Assembly (NCBI GenBank): GCA_937872385.1
Contig: CALMSO010000094.1
Coordinates: forward strand, 1-57,199
Direction: 5' to 3'
Length of the DNA stretch: 57,199 nucleotides
DNA from: an uncultured Saprospiraceae bacterium
Lineage (GTDB): Bacteria; Bacteroidota; Bacteroidia; Chitinophagales; Saprospiraceae
The translations under genes were made by a program, and so were the position numbers. The notes under the pieces were generated by a model. It saw nothing but the letters and a program-made list of their open reading frames with translations. It was not told the origin of the DNA and did not search any database. Positions 42,483 to 51,488 of this stretch are shown in pieces. How positions within the stretch are numbered: position 1 is the first letter of the stretch; each line of letters begins with the position of its first letter.

Positions 42483-43643
42483 TCAATGCAGTAATAGGTC
42501 TGCGGCCTCCTCGCCCACCAAGCTTCCGATGGCAACGCCCATACCGCCGAGACGTACCGCCACATAGACATTCGGAGCTACTTCCTCTACGATAGGCTTC
42601 TTTTCCATACCAATGGCCAGAATGCCACTCCACCAGTTGTCTATTTCAAAAACCTGATCGGGCAAGATTACCTTCCCCAGCAAATCAATCAGCACGCCCC
42701 GAATGAGTGGCGTAGTGCCAAAAGCATCGGTTTGCTCGGTTTGCATAGCTAAGTGCCGCCCGCCGCCCAGTAGTAGGCGATTGCCTACATTCCGAAAATA
42801 GAAATACCCCCGATCGTAGTGAAAAGTGCCTTGAATGCGCAGCCCCGGTATGGGGTGGGTAATGAGCACCTGATTGCGTGCGGGCACCATATCCAATGCT
42901 GGTAGTAGCTGCCGAGCAAAGCCATTAGTGGCCACCAGCATCTTCCGGGTGTGCAGCACCCAGCCTCGGGTGCTGTGCAGGCGCAGCCCATGTTGGTCGC
43001 TTTCCCAATGCTGAATGTCTATACCATTCAACAACATTACGCCTTTGGCTGCCGCTATTTGCAGCAGCGTTGCTATCATTTTGCCGGTGTGGAGCTGCCC
43101 TTCTAACTGATTGACTACGAGGTGCTGTACTTGTTGAAAACCGAAACGTTGTATCTGTGCATCAGCTATTTGGAAACTGTCGGTAGTGCCGGTTATTTTG
43201 GCAATAGCCGCATTGAAAGCTGGCAAGCGTTCGTGGCAGTCGCGGAAAGTCGCTTCGTCTTCCGGGCGAAATAATTCATACCCGCCGTGCGTTTCGTATT
43301 CTAATCGGACATCGCCTACGCGGGCGCGCAAGCGTTGCAGCCCTGCCCAACGACGCTCAACCAGCGCCCAGACCTCGTCTTCCGAAGTATGGTGCAAATC
43401 ATCGAGCAATTCGGTCATACTGCCAAAACAGGCGAAGCCGGCGTTGCGCGTGCTGGCCCCAAAAGGCAGCATGCCCCGCTCAATGACGGCTATTTGTAAT
43501 TCTGGCTGGCGCTCCTTTAAGCAAATAGCAGCGCTCAGCCCCACGAGGCCACTCCCTACAATGACTACGTCGAGGTGCCGGAAAAACACTTCGCGCTCCC
43601 AGTAGCTGAGGGTATCTGGCGGTTGAAATCCTGGCAAGGGCAC
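42483..43643 (-). CDS. FAD-dependent oxidoreductase, DadA/DAO-like
   Basis: A 386-residue enzyme of the glycine/D-amino-acid oxidase fold. The dinucleotide motif is VVIVGSGLVGLSAAICLKER (residues about 26-45). Next come STRNAGFACFGS (substrate/FAD contact), LVATNGFARQLLP and near the C-terminus VRLGGMGVAIGSLVG for FAD. It would oxidise a secondary amine or D-amino acid. The start is GTG at 43643; no ATG fits. It is divergent from the DUF4293 gene with a 100-base gap. Substrate unknown. Confidence 0.87.
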   Translation of the reverse strand: MPLPGFQPPDTLSYWEREVFFRHLDVVIVGSGLVGLSAAICLKERQPELQIAVIERGMLPFGASTRNAGFACFGSMTELLDDLHHTSEDEVWALVERRWAGLQRLRARVGDVRLEYETHGGYELFRPEDEATFRDCHERLPAFNAAIAKITGTTDSFQIADAQIQRFGFQQVQHLVVNQLEGQLHTGKMIATLLQIAAAKGVMLLNGIDIQHWESDQHGLRLHSTRGWVLHTRKMLVATNGFARQLLPALDMVPARNQVLITHPIPGLRIQGTFHYDRGYFYFRNVGNRLLLGGGRHLAMQTEQTDAFGTTPLIRGVLIDLLGKVILPDQVFEIDNWWSGILAIGMEKKPIVEEVAPNVYVAVRLGGMGVAIGSLVGEEAADLLLH

Positions 43644-43709
43644 GTCCTTTTTGAGGTGTGAAATAATACATTTTCGATGAGCTGCCCTTCGGGTTATGAA
43701 CGAGCTGCT

Positions 43710-43717
43710 TATCTTTG
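43710..43717 (+). promoter_or_regulatory. -7 element of the DUF4293 gene
   Basis: TATCTTTG 28 bases before the ATG at 43745; the -33 region lacks TTG. Confidence 0.55.
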
Positions 43718-43744
43718 TTTCAATATTACAAAAAAATCCGGATT

Positions 43745-44182
43745 ATGATACAAAGAATTCAAACGATCTTTCTGCTTCTGGCAGCTTTAGCCGCTTCTGG
43801 CACCTTTTTTCTGCCCTTTGCTTCGTCGCCGGAGGCAGTTGCCAACAGCATATTAGCTGATCAAACCTACGATATATGGGACAATATCGTACTGGAAATA
43901 TTGTTTGGGGCAACCGTTCTTATCTCTCTCATCAGTATTTTTCAGTTCAAAAACCGCAAGCAGCAAATGCGAACCAACCTGTTTGCGCTCTTTTTCGTCA
44001 TGGTGGGTGCTGTGATTGTTATTGTGCAACTTTTGCAAGCCAATAACTTGCTCGATGCCGGCAACGTGCAACCTACGGTGGGCTTTGTGGCGCCTTTTGT
44101 GACAATAGTTTTTCTATCGCTGGCTTATTATTTTATCAAAAAAGATGAAAAATTGGTCAAATCCATGGATCGGCTGCGTTGA
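43745..44182 (+). CDS. DUF4293 integral membrane protein
   Basis: A 145-residue protein with four predicted transmembrane helices: about 4-24 (IFLLLAALAASGTFFLPF), 45-65, 73-95 and 110-130. The starting MIQRIQTIFLLLA is the family hallmark. A short charged C-terminal tail (KKDEKLVKSMDRLR) faces the cytoplasm. It is found almost only in Bacteroidota and its function is unknown. ATG at 43745 is the family start; the frame continues upstream by ten codons without homology. Confidence 0.88.
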   Translation: MIQRIQTIFLLLAALAASGTFFLPFASSPEAVANSILADQTYDIWDNIVLEILFGATVLISLISIFQFKNRKQQMRTNLFALFFVMVGAVIVIVQLLQANNLLDAGNVQPTVGFVAPFVTIVFLSLAYYFIKKDEKLVKSMDRLR

Positions 44183-44188
44183 AAACAC

Positions 44189-44236
44189 ACGAGAGATCTT
44201 CCGCCAGAGCAGAGGACCTCTCGTATATTTTTTTTG
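44189..44236 (+). terminator. Intrinsic terminator after the DUF4293 gene
   Basis: Stem ACGAGAG/CTCTCGT extended by a second five-pair helix after a mismatch, loop about eight bases, followed by a T-rich tract (eight T after ATA). Confidence 0.85.
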
Positions 44237-44251
44237 GCAAATATGTTGCTG

Positions 44252-44728
44252 CTATCGGCTCATGTCTGGCCGTTTCTTGGCAGAATAATTGATTTTCAAC
44301 TGCCCCGACTTACGCAACTGCGTTTTGACATCTTGCACGATGCCCATCGTCACGGTGCCATCCACGCGCAGCGAAGAAGTAATAGCGCCACGTCTGGATT
44401 CTGGTACTTTGATTTTGTGCTGCTCAAGGAAGAGCGGAATATCTGCTACAGTCGCAAACTTGTCACCTAATTGAAGCCGCGGCTTAGTACCATACACTGC
44501 CTGAAAGTTTTGCATAGGACGCCCGATGTACAGATAATTAACGAGGGATTTCTCCTCTAATTTGGTCAATTCTGTAGCAAAAGGCGTTCTTACCTGCACT
44601 TTCAGCTCTGCGTCCCGCATGGTAGTTACAACCATGAAGAAAAACAAGAGCATGAAGATGATGTCGGGCAGCGAAGCCGTAGAAATAGCAGGCGTAGTTT
44701 TGCCTCTTTTCTTGTTAAATTTTGACAT
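44252..44728 (-). CDS. exbD: ExbD/TolR biopolymer transport protein, second copy
   Basis: A 158-residue inner-membrane protein: a short basic cytoplasmic tail, one transmembrane helix at about 20-40 (LPDIIFMLLFFFMVVTT) with the conserved Asp that carries protons, and a periplasmic domain. It works with ExbB to energise TonB. It is the last gene of the exbB-orf-exbD-exbD operon, 74 bases after the first exbD. Confidence 0.92.
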   Translation of the reverse strand: MSKFNKKRGKTTPAISTASLPDIIFMLLFFFMVVTTMRDAELKVQVRTPFATELTKLEEKSLVNYLYIGRPMQNFQAVYGTKPRLQLGDKFATVADIPLFLEQHKIKVPESRRGAITSSLRVDGTVTMGIVQDVKTQLRKSGQLKINYSAKKRPDMSR

Positions 44729-44802
44729 AATATCCTGATTTTAAACTGCTTGCAAGCAGTGAATCAACAGATTGAACACACGGAATTCCCATGCCCTCTG
44801 GC

Positions 44803-45354
44803 TTAGTTTTCCTCACCAAAAGACGTTGGCTCTGCTTCCGACAGTACCATTGGTATTTCACCACGAATTTCCTTGATCCAGGCAGTGGGCAGATCGTCGC
44901 TGTAAGGAACATTGTATTTCCTTTGGCTCAGCTCGTCCCAAAGCTCATTGTAGGCAGCTTTCAGTTCGTTATATACCTGCAAATACGTCTCGTAGTTGGT
45001 ACCTCGGTCATTTTTCAGCGAAATAATAGCCATAGTCGGTTTCTCGGCCAGGTCTTCTCGCTTGAGCGGATTGGAAATAAACTCCTTAGTACGCTCTCTG
45101 AGGTCTCTGATATCAGTGGGTTCGCCACGTACCAGCAACTGGTTTTGGGCATTTACCAATACCGAGAATACGTTGCGCGACTTCAGGCGCTGCGTCTCAG
45201 GGTCTTCCTCTGACCATGGCGGCAAACGCACCGTGATACCTTTGTCTTCAACAATGGTCGTGGTAACGAGGAAGAATATGAGCAATAGGAAGGCAATGTC
45301 AGCCATTGAGCTGGCATTCAACTCATTACTCATTCTGCTTTTAGACTTTGCCAT
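44803..45354 (-). CDS. exbD: ExbD/TolR biopolymer transport protein, first copy
   Basis: A 183-residue paralogue. The transmembrane segment (SMADIAFLLLIFFLVTTTI) carries the conserved proton-handling Asp at about residue 19. The periplasmic part is longer than usual and ends in an acidic tail (SEAEPTSFGEEN). Two ExbD copies in tandem are common in Bacteroidota and may form heterodimers. It starts eight bases after the stop of the four-helix membrane gene. Confidence 0.92.
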   Translation of the reverse strand: MAKSKSRMSNELNASSMADIAFLLLIFFLVTTTIVEDKGITVRLPPWSEEDPETQRLKSRNVFSVLVNAQNQLLVRGEPTDIRDLRERTKEFISNPLKREDLAEKPTMAIISLKNDRGTNYETYLQVYNELKAAYNELWDELSQRKYNVPYSDDLPTAWIKEIRGEIPMVLSEAEPTSFGEEN

Positions 45355-45362
45355 GCGTCAAT

Positions 45363-45836
45363 TTATTTAAAAATGTTACGAATTTCCGAAACCACAAAGA
45401 TCACTGTTGCAGCTGCTAGCAAAATAAGTGAAGTAGTGATAGCACCACCGATGATTTTGAGGTTGTTGGCTGATATGCCGCCAGCATTATCCACCGCTCT
45501 TTTGATGGCGCCGGTGGCTTCACCTTCGGCCATAGCATAAGAGACGAGGAAAATACCTACGATGGCTAATGCACCGACAATACCCCAGAGGGAATTGCGC
45601 AAGTTGCCAGCCATTTGCACAGCAGCGAAAACCAGAGTGGCAACAGCAGCGATAACGACTAACGCCAGCGCTCCTACCAAACCGAAGTTAAAAATCGTAG
45701 TGGTGAACTGTTCTTCTTTGGGCATTGCATTGAACCGATCCATGCCGGTGATGGCGATCAAGAAAAAAATTGCCGTGATAGCCAGCCCCAGCGAGAAAGA
45801 GAACAACTGCCCGTTCTTGGTTAAGAATTTATACAT
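45363..45836 (-). CDS. Uncharacterised four-helix membrane protein in the exbBD operon
   Basis: A 157-residue protein with four predicted transmembrane helices: about 11-31, 48-70, 82-103 and 126-150. A polar loop (EGEATGAIKRAVDNAGGISANN) precedes the last helix. No known domain was recognised. It lies between exbB (18 bases upstream) and the first exbD (8 bases downstream), so it is very likely cotranscribed and functionally linked to the proton-channel complex. It could be a stator accessory subunit. Genes in this position appear, from general memory, to recur in related Bacteroidota, but no function is known to me. Confidence 0.8.
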   Translation of the reverse strand: MYKFLTKNGQLFSFSLGLAITAIFFLIAITGMDRFNAMPKEEQFTTTIFNFGLVGALALVVIAAVATLVFAAVQMAGNLRNSLWGIVGALAIVGIFLVSYAMAEGEATGAIKRAVDNAGGISANNLKIIGGAITTSLILLAAATVIFVVSEIRNIFK

Positions 45837-45854
45837 AGCGAAATGGGTTCTTTT

Positions 45855-46682
45855 TTATTTCTTAAAAATGCCGTTGGCGGCCAGGATGTCAACTAATGCA
45901 ATAGACGCGTCTTCCATCTTGTTTACGATGCCGTCAATCTTGCTAATGATGTAGTTGTAAAACACCTGCAAGATGATAGCTACGATCAGACCGAATACCG
46001 TCGTCAAAAGTGCCACTTTGATACCACCGGCTACTACCGTCGGCGAAATATCGCCCACTGCCTCGATCCGGTCGAAGGCACCAATCATACCGATTACCGT
46101 ACCCATAAACCCGAGCATCGGTGCCAGTGCGATAAACAGCGACAACCATACCAGACCTTTTTCCAAAAGACCCATTTGTACACTACCATACGATACGATA
46201 GCTTTTTCTACTGCTTCCGGGCCGCTCTTTGCCTGCTTCAAGCCTTCATAAAGGATGCTGGCGGTAGGCCCTTGTGTAGATTTGCACACTTCCATAGCGC
46301 CATCCAGATCACCCGATTTTAGGTTTTCATCAATGCGCGCCAATAGTTTGTCGGTATTCACGGTAGCAATATTCAGCGTGATGATACGCTCAATAGCAAA
46401 TGCCAAACCGAAAATGAGACATACCAGTACGAAGCTCATAAACTGCCAGCTACCGTCAATGAAGTATTTTTTCAACAACTGATAACCGCCAATATCCGAT
46501 GGAACAGGCTCGGCAACAGCAGCCGGAGCAATTTCCACTTCTTCTTCGGCTGGTGCTTGTTCTTCAGCAGCTTCGGTAGTTTCTGTGTCCTGAGCGTCCG
46601 CATTGTCCTGTGCATATACGGCGATATTGCTTGAGAATACGGTCAGAGTCAATACAAGCAATAGAGTCAATAATTTTCGCAT
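45855..46682 (-). CDS. exbB: MotA/TolQ/ExbB proton channel protein
   Basis: A 275-residue channel subunit. An N-terminal signal-like helix (residues 2-24) is followed by an acidic Glu/Ala/Pro-rich periplasmic stretch (about 25-62), then three transmembrane helices at about 78-98, 175-200 and 215-245. LVWLSLFIALAPMLGFMGTV and GIKVALLTTVFGLIVAI are the conserved ExbB/TolQ blocks. With ExbD it converts proton motive force into work for TonB-dependent transport, which fits the TonB-dependent receptor at 49.7 kb. ATG at 46682 is used. The acidic extension is typical of Bacteroidota ExbB. Confidence 0.93.
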   Translation of the reverse strand: MRKLLTLLLVLTLTVFSSNIAVYAQDNADAQDTETTEAAEEQAPAEEEVEIAPAAVAEPVPSDIGGYQLLKKYFIDGSWQFMSFVLVCLIFGLAFAIERIITLNIATVNTDKLLARIDENLKSGDLDGAMEVCKSTQGPTASILYEGLKQAKSGPEAVEKAIVSYGSVQMGLLEKGLVWLSLFIALAPMLGFMGTVIGMIGAFDRIEAVGDISPTVVAGGIKVALLTTVFGLIVAIILQVFYNYIISKIDGIVNKMEDASIALVDILAANGIFKK

Positions 46683-46778
46683 AGTCAATAAGGTTTTACG
46701 ATTGTTTTTTGTGATGAAATGAATTGATTTTCCGTCATTTGAATATTATCCAAAAAATAAATTCCAAAAATGATATGG

Positions 46779-46866
46779 CGGAGAGAGCGGGATTCGAACC
46801 CGCGATACCCTTTTGGAGTATACACACTTTCCAGGCGTGCGCCTTAAACCACTCGGCCATCTCTCC
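46779..46866 (-). tRNA. tRNA-Ser (GGA anticodon)
   Basis: 88 bases with a long variable arm. Acceptor stem GGAGAGA/TCTCTCC with discriminator G; anticodon loop CTGGAAA giving GGA; T arm with GGTTCGAATCC. It stands alone upstream of exbB. Confidence 0.96.
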
Positions 46867-47175
46867 TTGATCTCTTGGGTATTGCGCACCCAAAGGCTGA
46901 GCTAAATTGCCCAACTGCTCTTTCTGTTAGTGGCTTCCCTACTTTCGGGATGCCCAATGCCTATGTTTTTAGAAAAAAGTAATAATAGCACTAATTTTTT
47001 GAATCTTCTTGGCAAATCTGGGGCTAAATTTTCACTTATGCACAACAAAAATAAACATTCATAACTATCCGGCAATAGTGACAGGCACAAAAATTGTAAA
47101 AAGATGCAACAATTCAAAATTTTTTAAGATTCCTCCGCACAGATTACTGTTGGAAAATTGCGTCAGACACTGCTT
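46867..47175. other. AT-rich intergenic region before tatD
   Basis: 309 bases without a gene, between the tRNA-Ser 5' end and the tatD stop. A minus-strand TATTTTTG at 47046-47053 fits a -7 box but is 180 bases from the tRNA and has no clear -33 box. No terminator for tatD was recognised. Confidence 0.45.
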
Positions 47176-47991
47176 TTACTGCAAAATCTGCTTTGGCGAG
47201 AGCGTTGTTTTTTTTGCAAAAATTTTTTCAGCATTCGCGCTGGTACGCTCTCCTACCTCCGCTAAGGGTATGTCCTTGATGGCTGCCAGTCGTTCGGCTA
47301 CGAAATGCACGTAAGCACTTTCGTTGCGTTTGCCCCGGTGCGGTATAGGTGCTAAGTAGGGGGCGTCGGTTTCCAGTACAATATGTTGCAAACCTATAGT
47401 TTTCAGTACTTTATCCAAACCAGATTTTGGAAATGTGAGCACTCCGCCAATGCCGAGGTGAAAACCCAACTCAATGATGGCGTTGGCTTCTTCCAGCGTG
47501 CCACCAAAACAGTGAAAAATGCCGCGCAATCGCTCGTTTTTCACCTCCCGCACCAAATCAATGGTCAGCGCCGTGGCTTCGCGGGTGTGAATGACAATAG
47601 GTACGTCCAATTCTATGGCCCATTCGCATTGCAGCAGAAAAGCCTCCTGCTGGGCAGCGAGGTGCGTTTTGTCCCAGTACAAATCTATCCCAATTTCGCC
47701 TACTGCCACGAAAGGGCGGCTGTCGAGCCAGTCGCGGACAAGAGCCAGCTCCTCTTGGTAGTTTTCTTGTACTGAGCACGGATGCAGCCCCATCATGGCA
47801 AAGCACAGGTCGGGATACTCCGCCTCCAAGACCAGCATCGGCTCGATGGAAGTGCTGTCAATATTGGGCAAATACATCCGCTGCACACCAGCCGCAAGGG
47901 CCCGCTCTATCATAGCTGCCCGATCGTGATCAAATTTTTTGGCGTACAAATGCGCGTGCGTGTCAATCAGTTGCACCGGATAATCGGACAT
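47176..47991 (-). CDS. tatD: TatD-family metal-dependent deoxyribonuclease
   Basis: A 271-residue TIM-barrel hydrolase. Metal-binding residues are all present: DTHAHL (H-x-H), GEIGID (Glu), HTREAT (His), FHCFGG (His) and ETDAPYLAP (Asp). TatD proteins are 3'-5' exonucleases involved in DNA repair or decay; YcfH/TatD paralogues cannot be separated here. ATG at 47991 (MSDYPVQLIDTHAHL) is preferred to the TTG two codons upstream. Confidence 0.94.
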   Translation of the reverse strand: MSDYPVQLIDTHAHLYAKKFDHDRAAMIERALAAGVQRMYLPNIDSTSIEPMLVLEAEYPDLCFAMMGLHPCSVQENYQEELALVRDWLDSRPFVAVGEIGIDLYWDKTHLAAQQEAFLLQCEWAIELDVPIVIHTREATALTIDLVREVKNERLRGIFHCFGGTLEEANAIIELGFHLGIGGVLTFPKSGLDKVLKTIGLQHIVLETDAPYLAPIPHRGKRNESAYVHFVAERLAAIKDIPLAEVGERTSANAEKIFAKKTTLSPKQILQ

Positions 47992-48168
47992 GGTCAATCA
48001 TTAGCTACTTTTTTGCAAACAACTAAAAACCAGCTATTTACACAAAAGCGTCGTACTTCGGTAGCGTATGCCGTGATAAAATCATCAAAAAAACAATCGT
48101 AAAGGTATAGATTAATTCTGAAGGATTTTTGGTGGGTGAAATATTCTTTTTTTACAATAAGCATCCGC

Positions 48169-49068
48169 CTACTTCTGAGCTGCCTTGCTCAACAATAGAT
48201 ACAAAGCTGCGGCCAAGGGGCCCGCCGCCGAGCCAACTGGCAGGCCAGTAGCTCCGTCAAAAGTTTCATAAAAACCGTGCTCGTGCACTGCTTTCAGCAA
48301 AAAGCGCCGCACATGCATAGCGCAATCGCGCAATTCGTAACGCCGCAAGCCCTCCCAGAGCAGCCAGCCGTCGAGCAGCGAAATAGGTTGGGTAAACAAG
48401 CTTTTTTCTAGGCGGTGCAGCATACGCTCGGCTTGCGCCTGCACTGGCACCTCGGCGGCTAAGGGTAGAAAGCCATCCAGACCGGCCGCCGGCTGCAAAG
48501 TTTGGTGGCTTAGGTCATACGTCCGATATGCGCCGCAAGCTTCGTCCCATAGTTTGGCGTTCATAGTATAGATGGTGAGTTCGTGCCAGTGAAGTATCGC
48601 CGACACGTCTTCGCCCAGCAGATGCCCGATGCGCAACAGGCTCTCGTTCGACCAAGTCAGGGCGGTCAGCCAGCGAGGGTCCTGCCGACCGTCAAGCGCT
48701 GGCAATCCTTCTTCGAGCGGATCGTACCAATTATAGTATTGCTGGTGTTGTTCTGTAATTTTTGCATACCAACCTGCCATTTGGCGCCGCACGAGCGATT
48801 TGTCCTTGCTGTACTGATAAAAACGCCACAACAATAGCCCGCTCCAAGGAGGGGTAGCGTTCGGATGAACTGCCTTCAGGTAATTTTCGAGTAGGGAGAG
48901 TCCAGTGGCCGGTTGTATGGAAGCGTATCCCAAGGCTAACCAGCCCTGGTGTAGCGCAGCGGTACGATGAACGTCGAACTGTTCTAATAGCTTGGCGGCT
49001 ACCCCGTTTGATGTTTCTGCCAATGAGATTTGTATTTTGGGTTGTCTCAAAATGATGGAAAAAAACAA
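48169..49068 (-). CDS. Uncharacterised all-helical protein, six-hairpin glycosidase-like
   Basis: A 299-residue protein without signal peptide. It is rich in Trp, Leu and His, with regularly spaced helices: PPWSGLLLWRFYQYSKDKS, YNWYDPLEEGLPALDGRQDP, WLTALTWSNESLL, ISLLDGWLLWEGLRRYE and GLPVGSAAGPLAAALYLLL. The W-x-P-x-x-DGR and S-LLDGWLLWEGL patterns recall (alpha/alpha)6-barrel glycosidases of the GH15/GH63/trehalase type, but no catalytic pair can be fixed. The only available start is TTG (49068 or 49023). The gene is possibly not complete in its N-terminal domain compared with such enzymes, so it may be a shortened or non-catalytic relative. Confidence 0.5.
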   Translation of the reverse strand: MFFSIILRQPKIQISLAETSNGVAAKLLEQFDVHRTAALHQGWLALGYASIQPATGLSLLENYLKAVHPNATPPWSGLLLWRFYQYSKDKSLVRRQMAGWYAKITEQHQQYYNWYDPLEEGLPALDGRQDPRWLTALTWSNESLLRIGHLLGEDVSAILHWHELTIYTMNAKLWDEACGAYRTYDLSHQTLQPAAGLDGFLPLAAEVPVQAQAERMLHRLEKSLFTQPISLLDGWLLWEGLRRYELRDCAMHVRRFLLKAVHEHGFYETFDGATGLPVGSAAGPLAAALYLLLSKAAQK

Positions 49069-49212
49069 CGGGGGGCTTTCAAATGGTAAAGATATGCAAT
49101 GTGTAGATTTTAGACAATAGATTTTAAATAATTAGCCGTTTCCCCTCTCAACCTCTCAACATTTTCCTTAACCCTTTCCCGCCATCTTTGTTCTTATTGG
49201 CAAAAACCTTGC

Positions 49213-49623
49213 ATGAAAGCAAAACTGATTATAATAATGGCGGGGCTGCTGCTCAGTGGTTTGTTAGTCTCTAATTGCGAAAGCCGCAAACGCTTTTGGC
49301 AGGGCGAAATTTTGTATAATAATTTCTGCGCCAATTGCCACATGGACGACGGCTCGGGCCTGCGTGGGCTGATACCACCCTTAGCCAATGCCGACTACGT
49401 GCAGGCCGACCCCTTGCGTATGGCTTGCATCATCCGCTATGGTATGCGAGGCGAAGTGGTAGTGAATGATACTACTTACAATCAGGAGATGGCGGGCATC
49501 CCGAAGCTTTCCGATTTTGAAATTGCCAATGTGATTAATTACATCAACCAGGCTTGGGGCAATGACTACGGCTACGTCCGTTTTGAGGATGTTAAAAAAA
49601 ATCTGGAAAATTGCGCCCAATAA
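49213..49623 (+). CDS. Small c-type cytochrome lipoprotein
   Basis: A 136-residue exported protein. Signal sequence 1-21 ends in a lipobox-like SGLLVSNC, with Cys at about 22. The heme site is FCANCHMDDGSG (CxxCH), and QEMAGIPKLSDFEIANVINYI carries the likely axial Met and the C-terminal helix of a class I cytochrome. It is predicted to be periplasmic and membrane-tethered, acting as an electron carrier. A near-consensus CATCTTTG lies at 49183-49190. It is convergent with the TonB-dependent receptor gene. Confidence 0.9.
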   Translation: MKAKLIIIMAGLLLSGLLVSNCESRKRFWQGEILYNNFCANCHMDDGSGLRGLIPPLANADYVQADPLRMACIIRYGMRGEVVVNDTTYNQEMAGIPKLSDFEIANVINYINQAWGNDYGYVRFEDVKKNLENCAQ

Positions 49624-49655
49624 CACCTTTCGATTGAACGCTGGGGCCCCACAGG

Positions 49656-51488
49656 TCAAAACCTCCACTCCGCTCCGCTGCGCAGCCAAGCTCCGGGCAT
49701 CGGCACCAAATTGGTTTCGGTGTATTGCGTATTGGTTAGGTTACTTACTTCTACGAAAAGCAAGTACTTGGGGGCATTCCAGAATAAACGGGCGTCCACG
49801 AGGCTGTAATCCGGCAGGTTCACCCGGTTGTTGTACCGAAATTGCGCATTAAGCGACAGCTTGCTTATGATTTTTGTTTCCATCCCAGCGATGAACTGAT
49901 GGTTCAGGTTGTCCAATGCATAGCGCGAGAAGGTGGCATCTTCATTGAAAGTTTGTGCATCAATATAGGTGTAGCCGAGGTTCACACGGCGCAGCCAGGT
50001 AACTTGGCGTAGCCAGGTCGGCAGTGCAATGTCCACATTTACATCCAAGCCTTGCATGGTCACGCGGCCGAAGTTCTGCGGCTGCCAGGGGTCGGTCTCG
50101 GCGGCTTTGGTCCAGTCTATTAGGTCCTGCCCTACCCGCCGGAAATAGCTCGCCTGTGCTCGCCAGCCAGGCAAGGTGTAAGACAGCCCCGCTTCGTAGG
50201 AGAGGGCTGCTTCGGGTTGCAAATTGGGATTACCAATGTTGGCGCGGTCTTCGTAGTACAAATCGGTGAAAGTAGGCACCCGATAGGTATAACCAGCATT
50301 GGCAAAAAGTTTCAAATCTTCGCGGAAGCGATAGCCGAGGTCTATGCCGGGTAGCAAATTGCTGCCAAAGTCCGAAAAATAATTGAAGAGAATGCCGGGT
50401 GTGATGTCGAGCCGATTGTCGGCCAGCAGCAGACGATGTTCTACAAAAGCGCTGAAAACGGTGCGTTGCCAGTCGCCGAGGTTATTGCTGCGCAGGGCGG
50501 TCTGGTTGGCGTCAATGCCGATGCCCGTTGTACCCAATGCGCTGCGATAATTGACGTTCACTTCTGCGCCGGCTACATTGCCGATGTGCATATTGCGATA
50601 CAAGGCGGGGTTGTCGCGTACAAAAACGTACATATCCTGATTGCGCCGCCAGTAGGCGCGAGGGGCAATTTGCAGCCGTTCGTTGCGCCATTGATAACCG
50701 AGGCTAACAATGCTGGTCTGAATTTCCTCGTACTGCTCCGTGAAAGCCGGGCTGGCGTAGAAACCGTTTGCCCCGAATTTTCGGTCGGTGAAGCCCGCCA
50801 TAAATTGCCACTGCTGATTGTCGGTAGGCTCCCATTCCGACTGGTAGAAGGCATTGTTCAACACATAATCCGTATTGTGGCGGTAGCCATTCGACGCATC
50901 GCGCGAAAAAGAAAGATAATGGCGGCTGTTGCCAATTGGCAGCGCTCCGGCAGCTTTCACGCCGTACAAACCAAAATCGCCGCCTTGCACGCGCAGTTTA
51001 ATCATCTGATTATCAGGGTTTTTTGTTATAATATTGATAGCACCGGCAAAAGCGTTCTGCCCAAAAATACGGGCACCGGGGCCTTTCAGCACTTCAATGC
51101 GCTCTACATTTTCCAGGTCAATGGGTAAGTTGAGGCTGTGGTGCCCGGTTTGCGGATCCGACATTTTCACACCATTAATCAGTACCAATACTTGGTCGAA
51201 AGTGCCGCCGCGAATACTCACATCGGCCTGCACGCCATGCGCCCCGCGCTGCCGGATGTCCACGCCCGACACATACCGCAGCACCTCCGCTATGCTCACT
51301 ACAGGAAGGCTTTCCAATTGCTCGCGGGTCAGGATGCTTACCGAGCGGGAATTTTCGTTGAAGGGTAATTGGAGGCGATTGGCCTGGATGACGACGGTTT
51401 CGGCGAAGGTATATTGCAAACTGTCAGAATCTTGTGCAAATAACTGAAAACCAGTTGATAACAATAAAAAAAGTAGCGTTTTTTTCAT
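49656..51488 (-). CDS. TonB-dependent outer membrane receptor, BtuB-like
   Basis: A 610-residue receptor. Signal peptide residues 1-18 (LLFLLLSTGFQLFAQ). The plug domain (about 30-150) has ETVVIQANR, SIAEVLRYVSGVDIRQRG, SIRGGTFDQVLVLINGV and VERIEVLKGPGARIFGQNAFAGAINI. The rest is a beta-barrel ending in an aromatic residue (SGAEWRF). Its short length and lack of a carboxypeptidase-like N-terminal domain resemble BtuB-type receptors for vitamins or siderophores more than SusC. Energised by ExbB/ExbD. The short leader (about 17 bases) leaves no room for a cobalamin riboswitch, so a B12 ligand is not supported. ATG at 51488 is preferred. Confidence 0.9.
   Translation of the reverse strand: MKKTLLFLLLSTGFQLFAQDSDSLQYTFAETVVIQANRLQLPFNENSRSVSILTREQLESLPVVSIAEVLRYVSGVDIRQRGAHGVQADVSIRGGTFDQVLVLINGVKMSDPQTGHHSLNLPIDLENVERIEVLKGPGARIFGQNAFAGAINIITKNPDNQMIKLRVQGGDFGLYGVKAAGALPIGNSRHYLSFSRDASNGYRHNTDYVLNNAFYQSEWEPTDNQQWQFMAGFTDRKFGANGFYASPAFTEQYEEIQTSIVSLGYQWRNERLQIAPRAYWRRNQDMYVFVRDNPALYRNMHIGNVAGAEVNVNYRSALGTTGIGIDANQTALRSNNLGDWQRTVFSAFVEHRLLLADNRLDITPGILFNYFSDFGSNLLPGIDLGYRFREDLKLFANAGYTYRVPTFTDLYYEDRANIGNPNLQPEAALSYEAGLSYTLPGWRAQASYFRRVGQDLIDWTKAAETDPWQPQNFGRVTMQGLDVNVDIALPTWLRQVTWLRRVNLGYTYIDAQTFNEDATFSRYALDNLNHQFIAGMETKIISKLSLNAQFRYNNRVNLPDYSLVDARLFWNAPKYLLFVEVSNLTNTQYTETNLVPMPGAWLRSGAEWRF

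Noticed and set aside
49143..49165. Fourth copy of the modular heptamer element
   Set aside because: Only a short CTCTCAAC duplication resembles the mini-repeat module; too little to claim.
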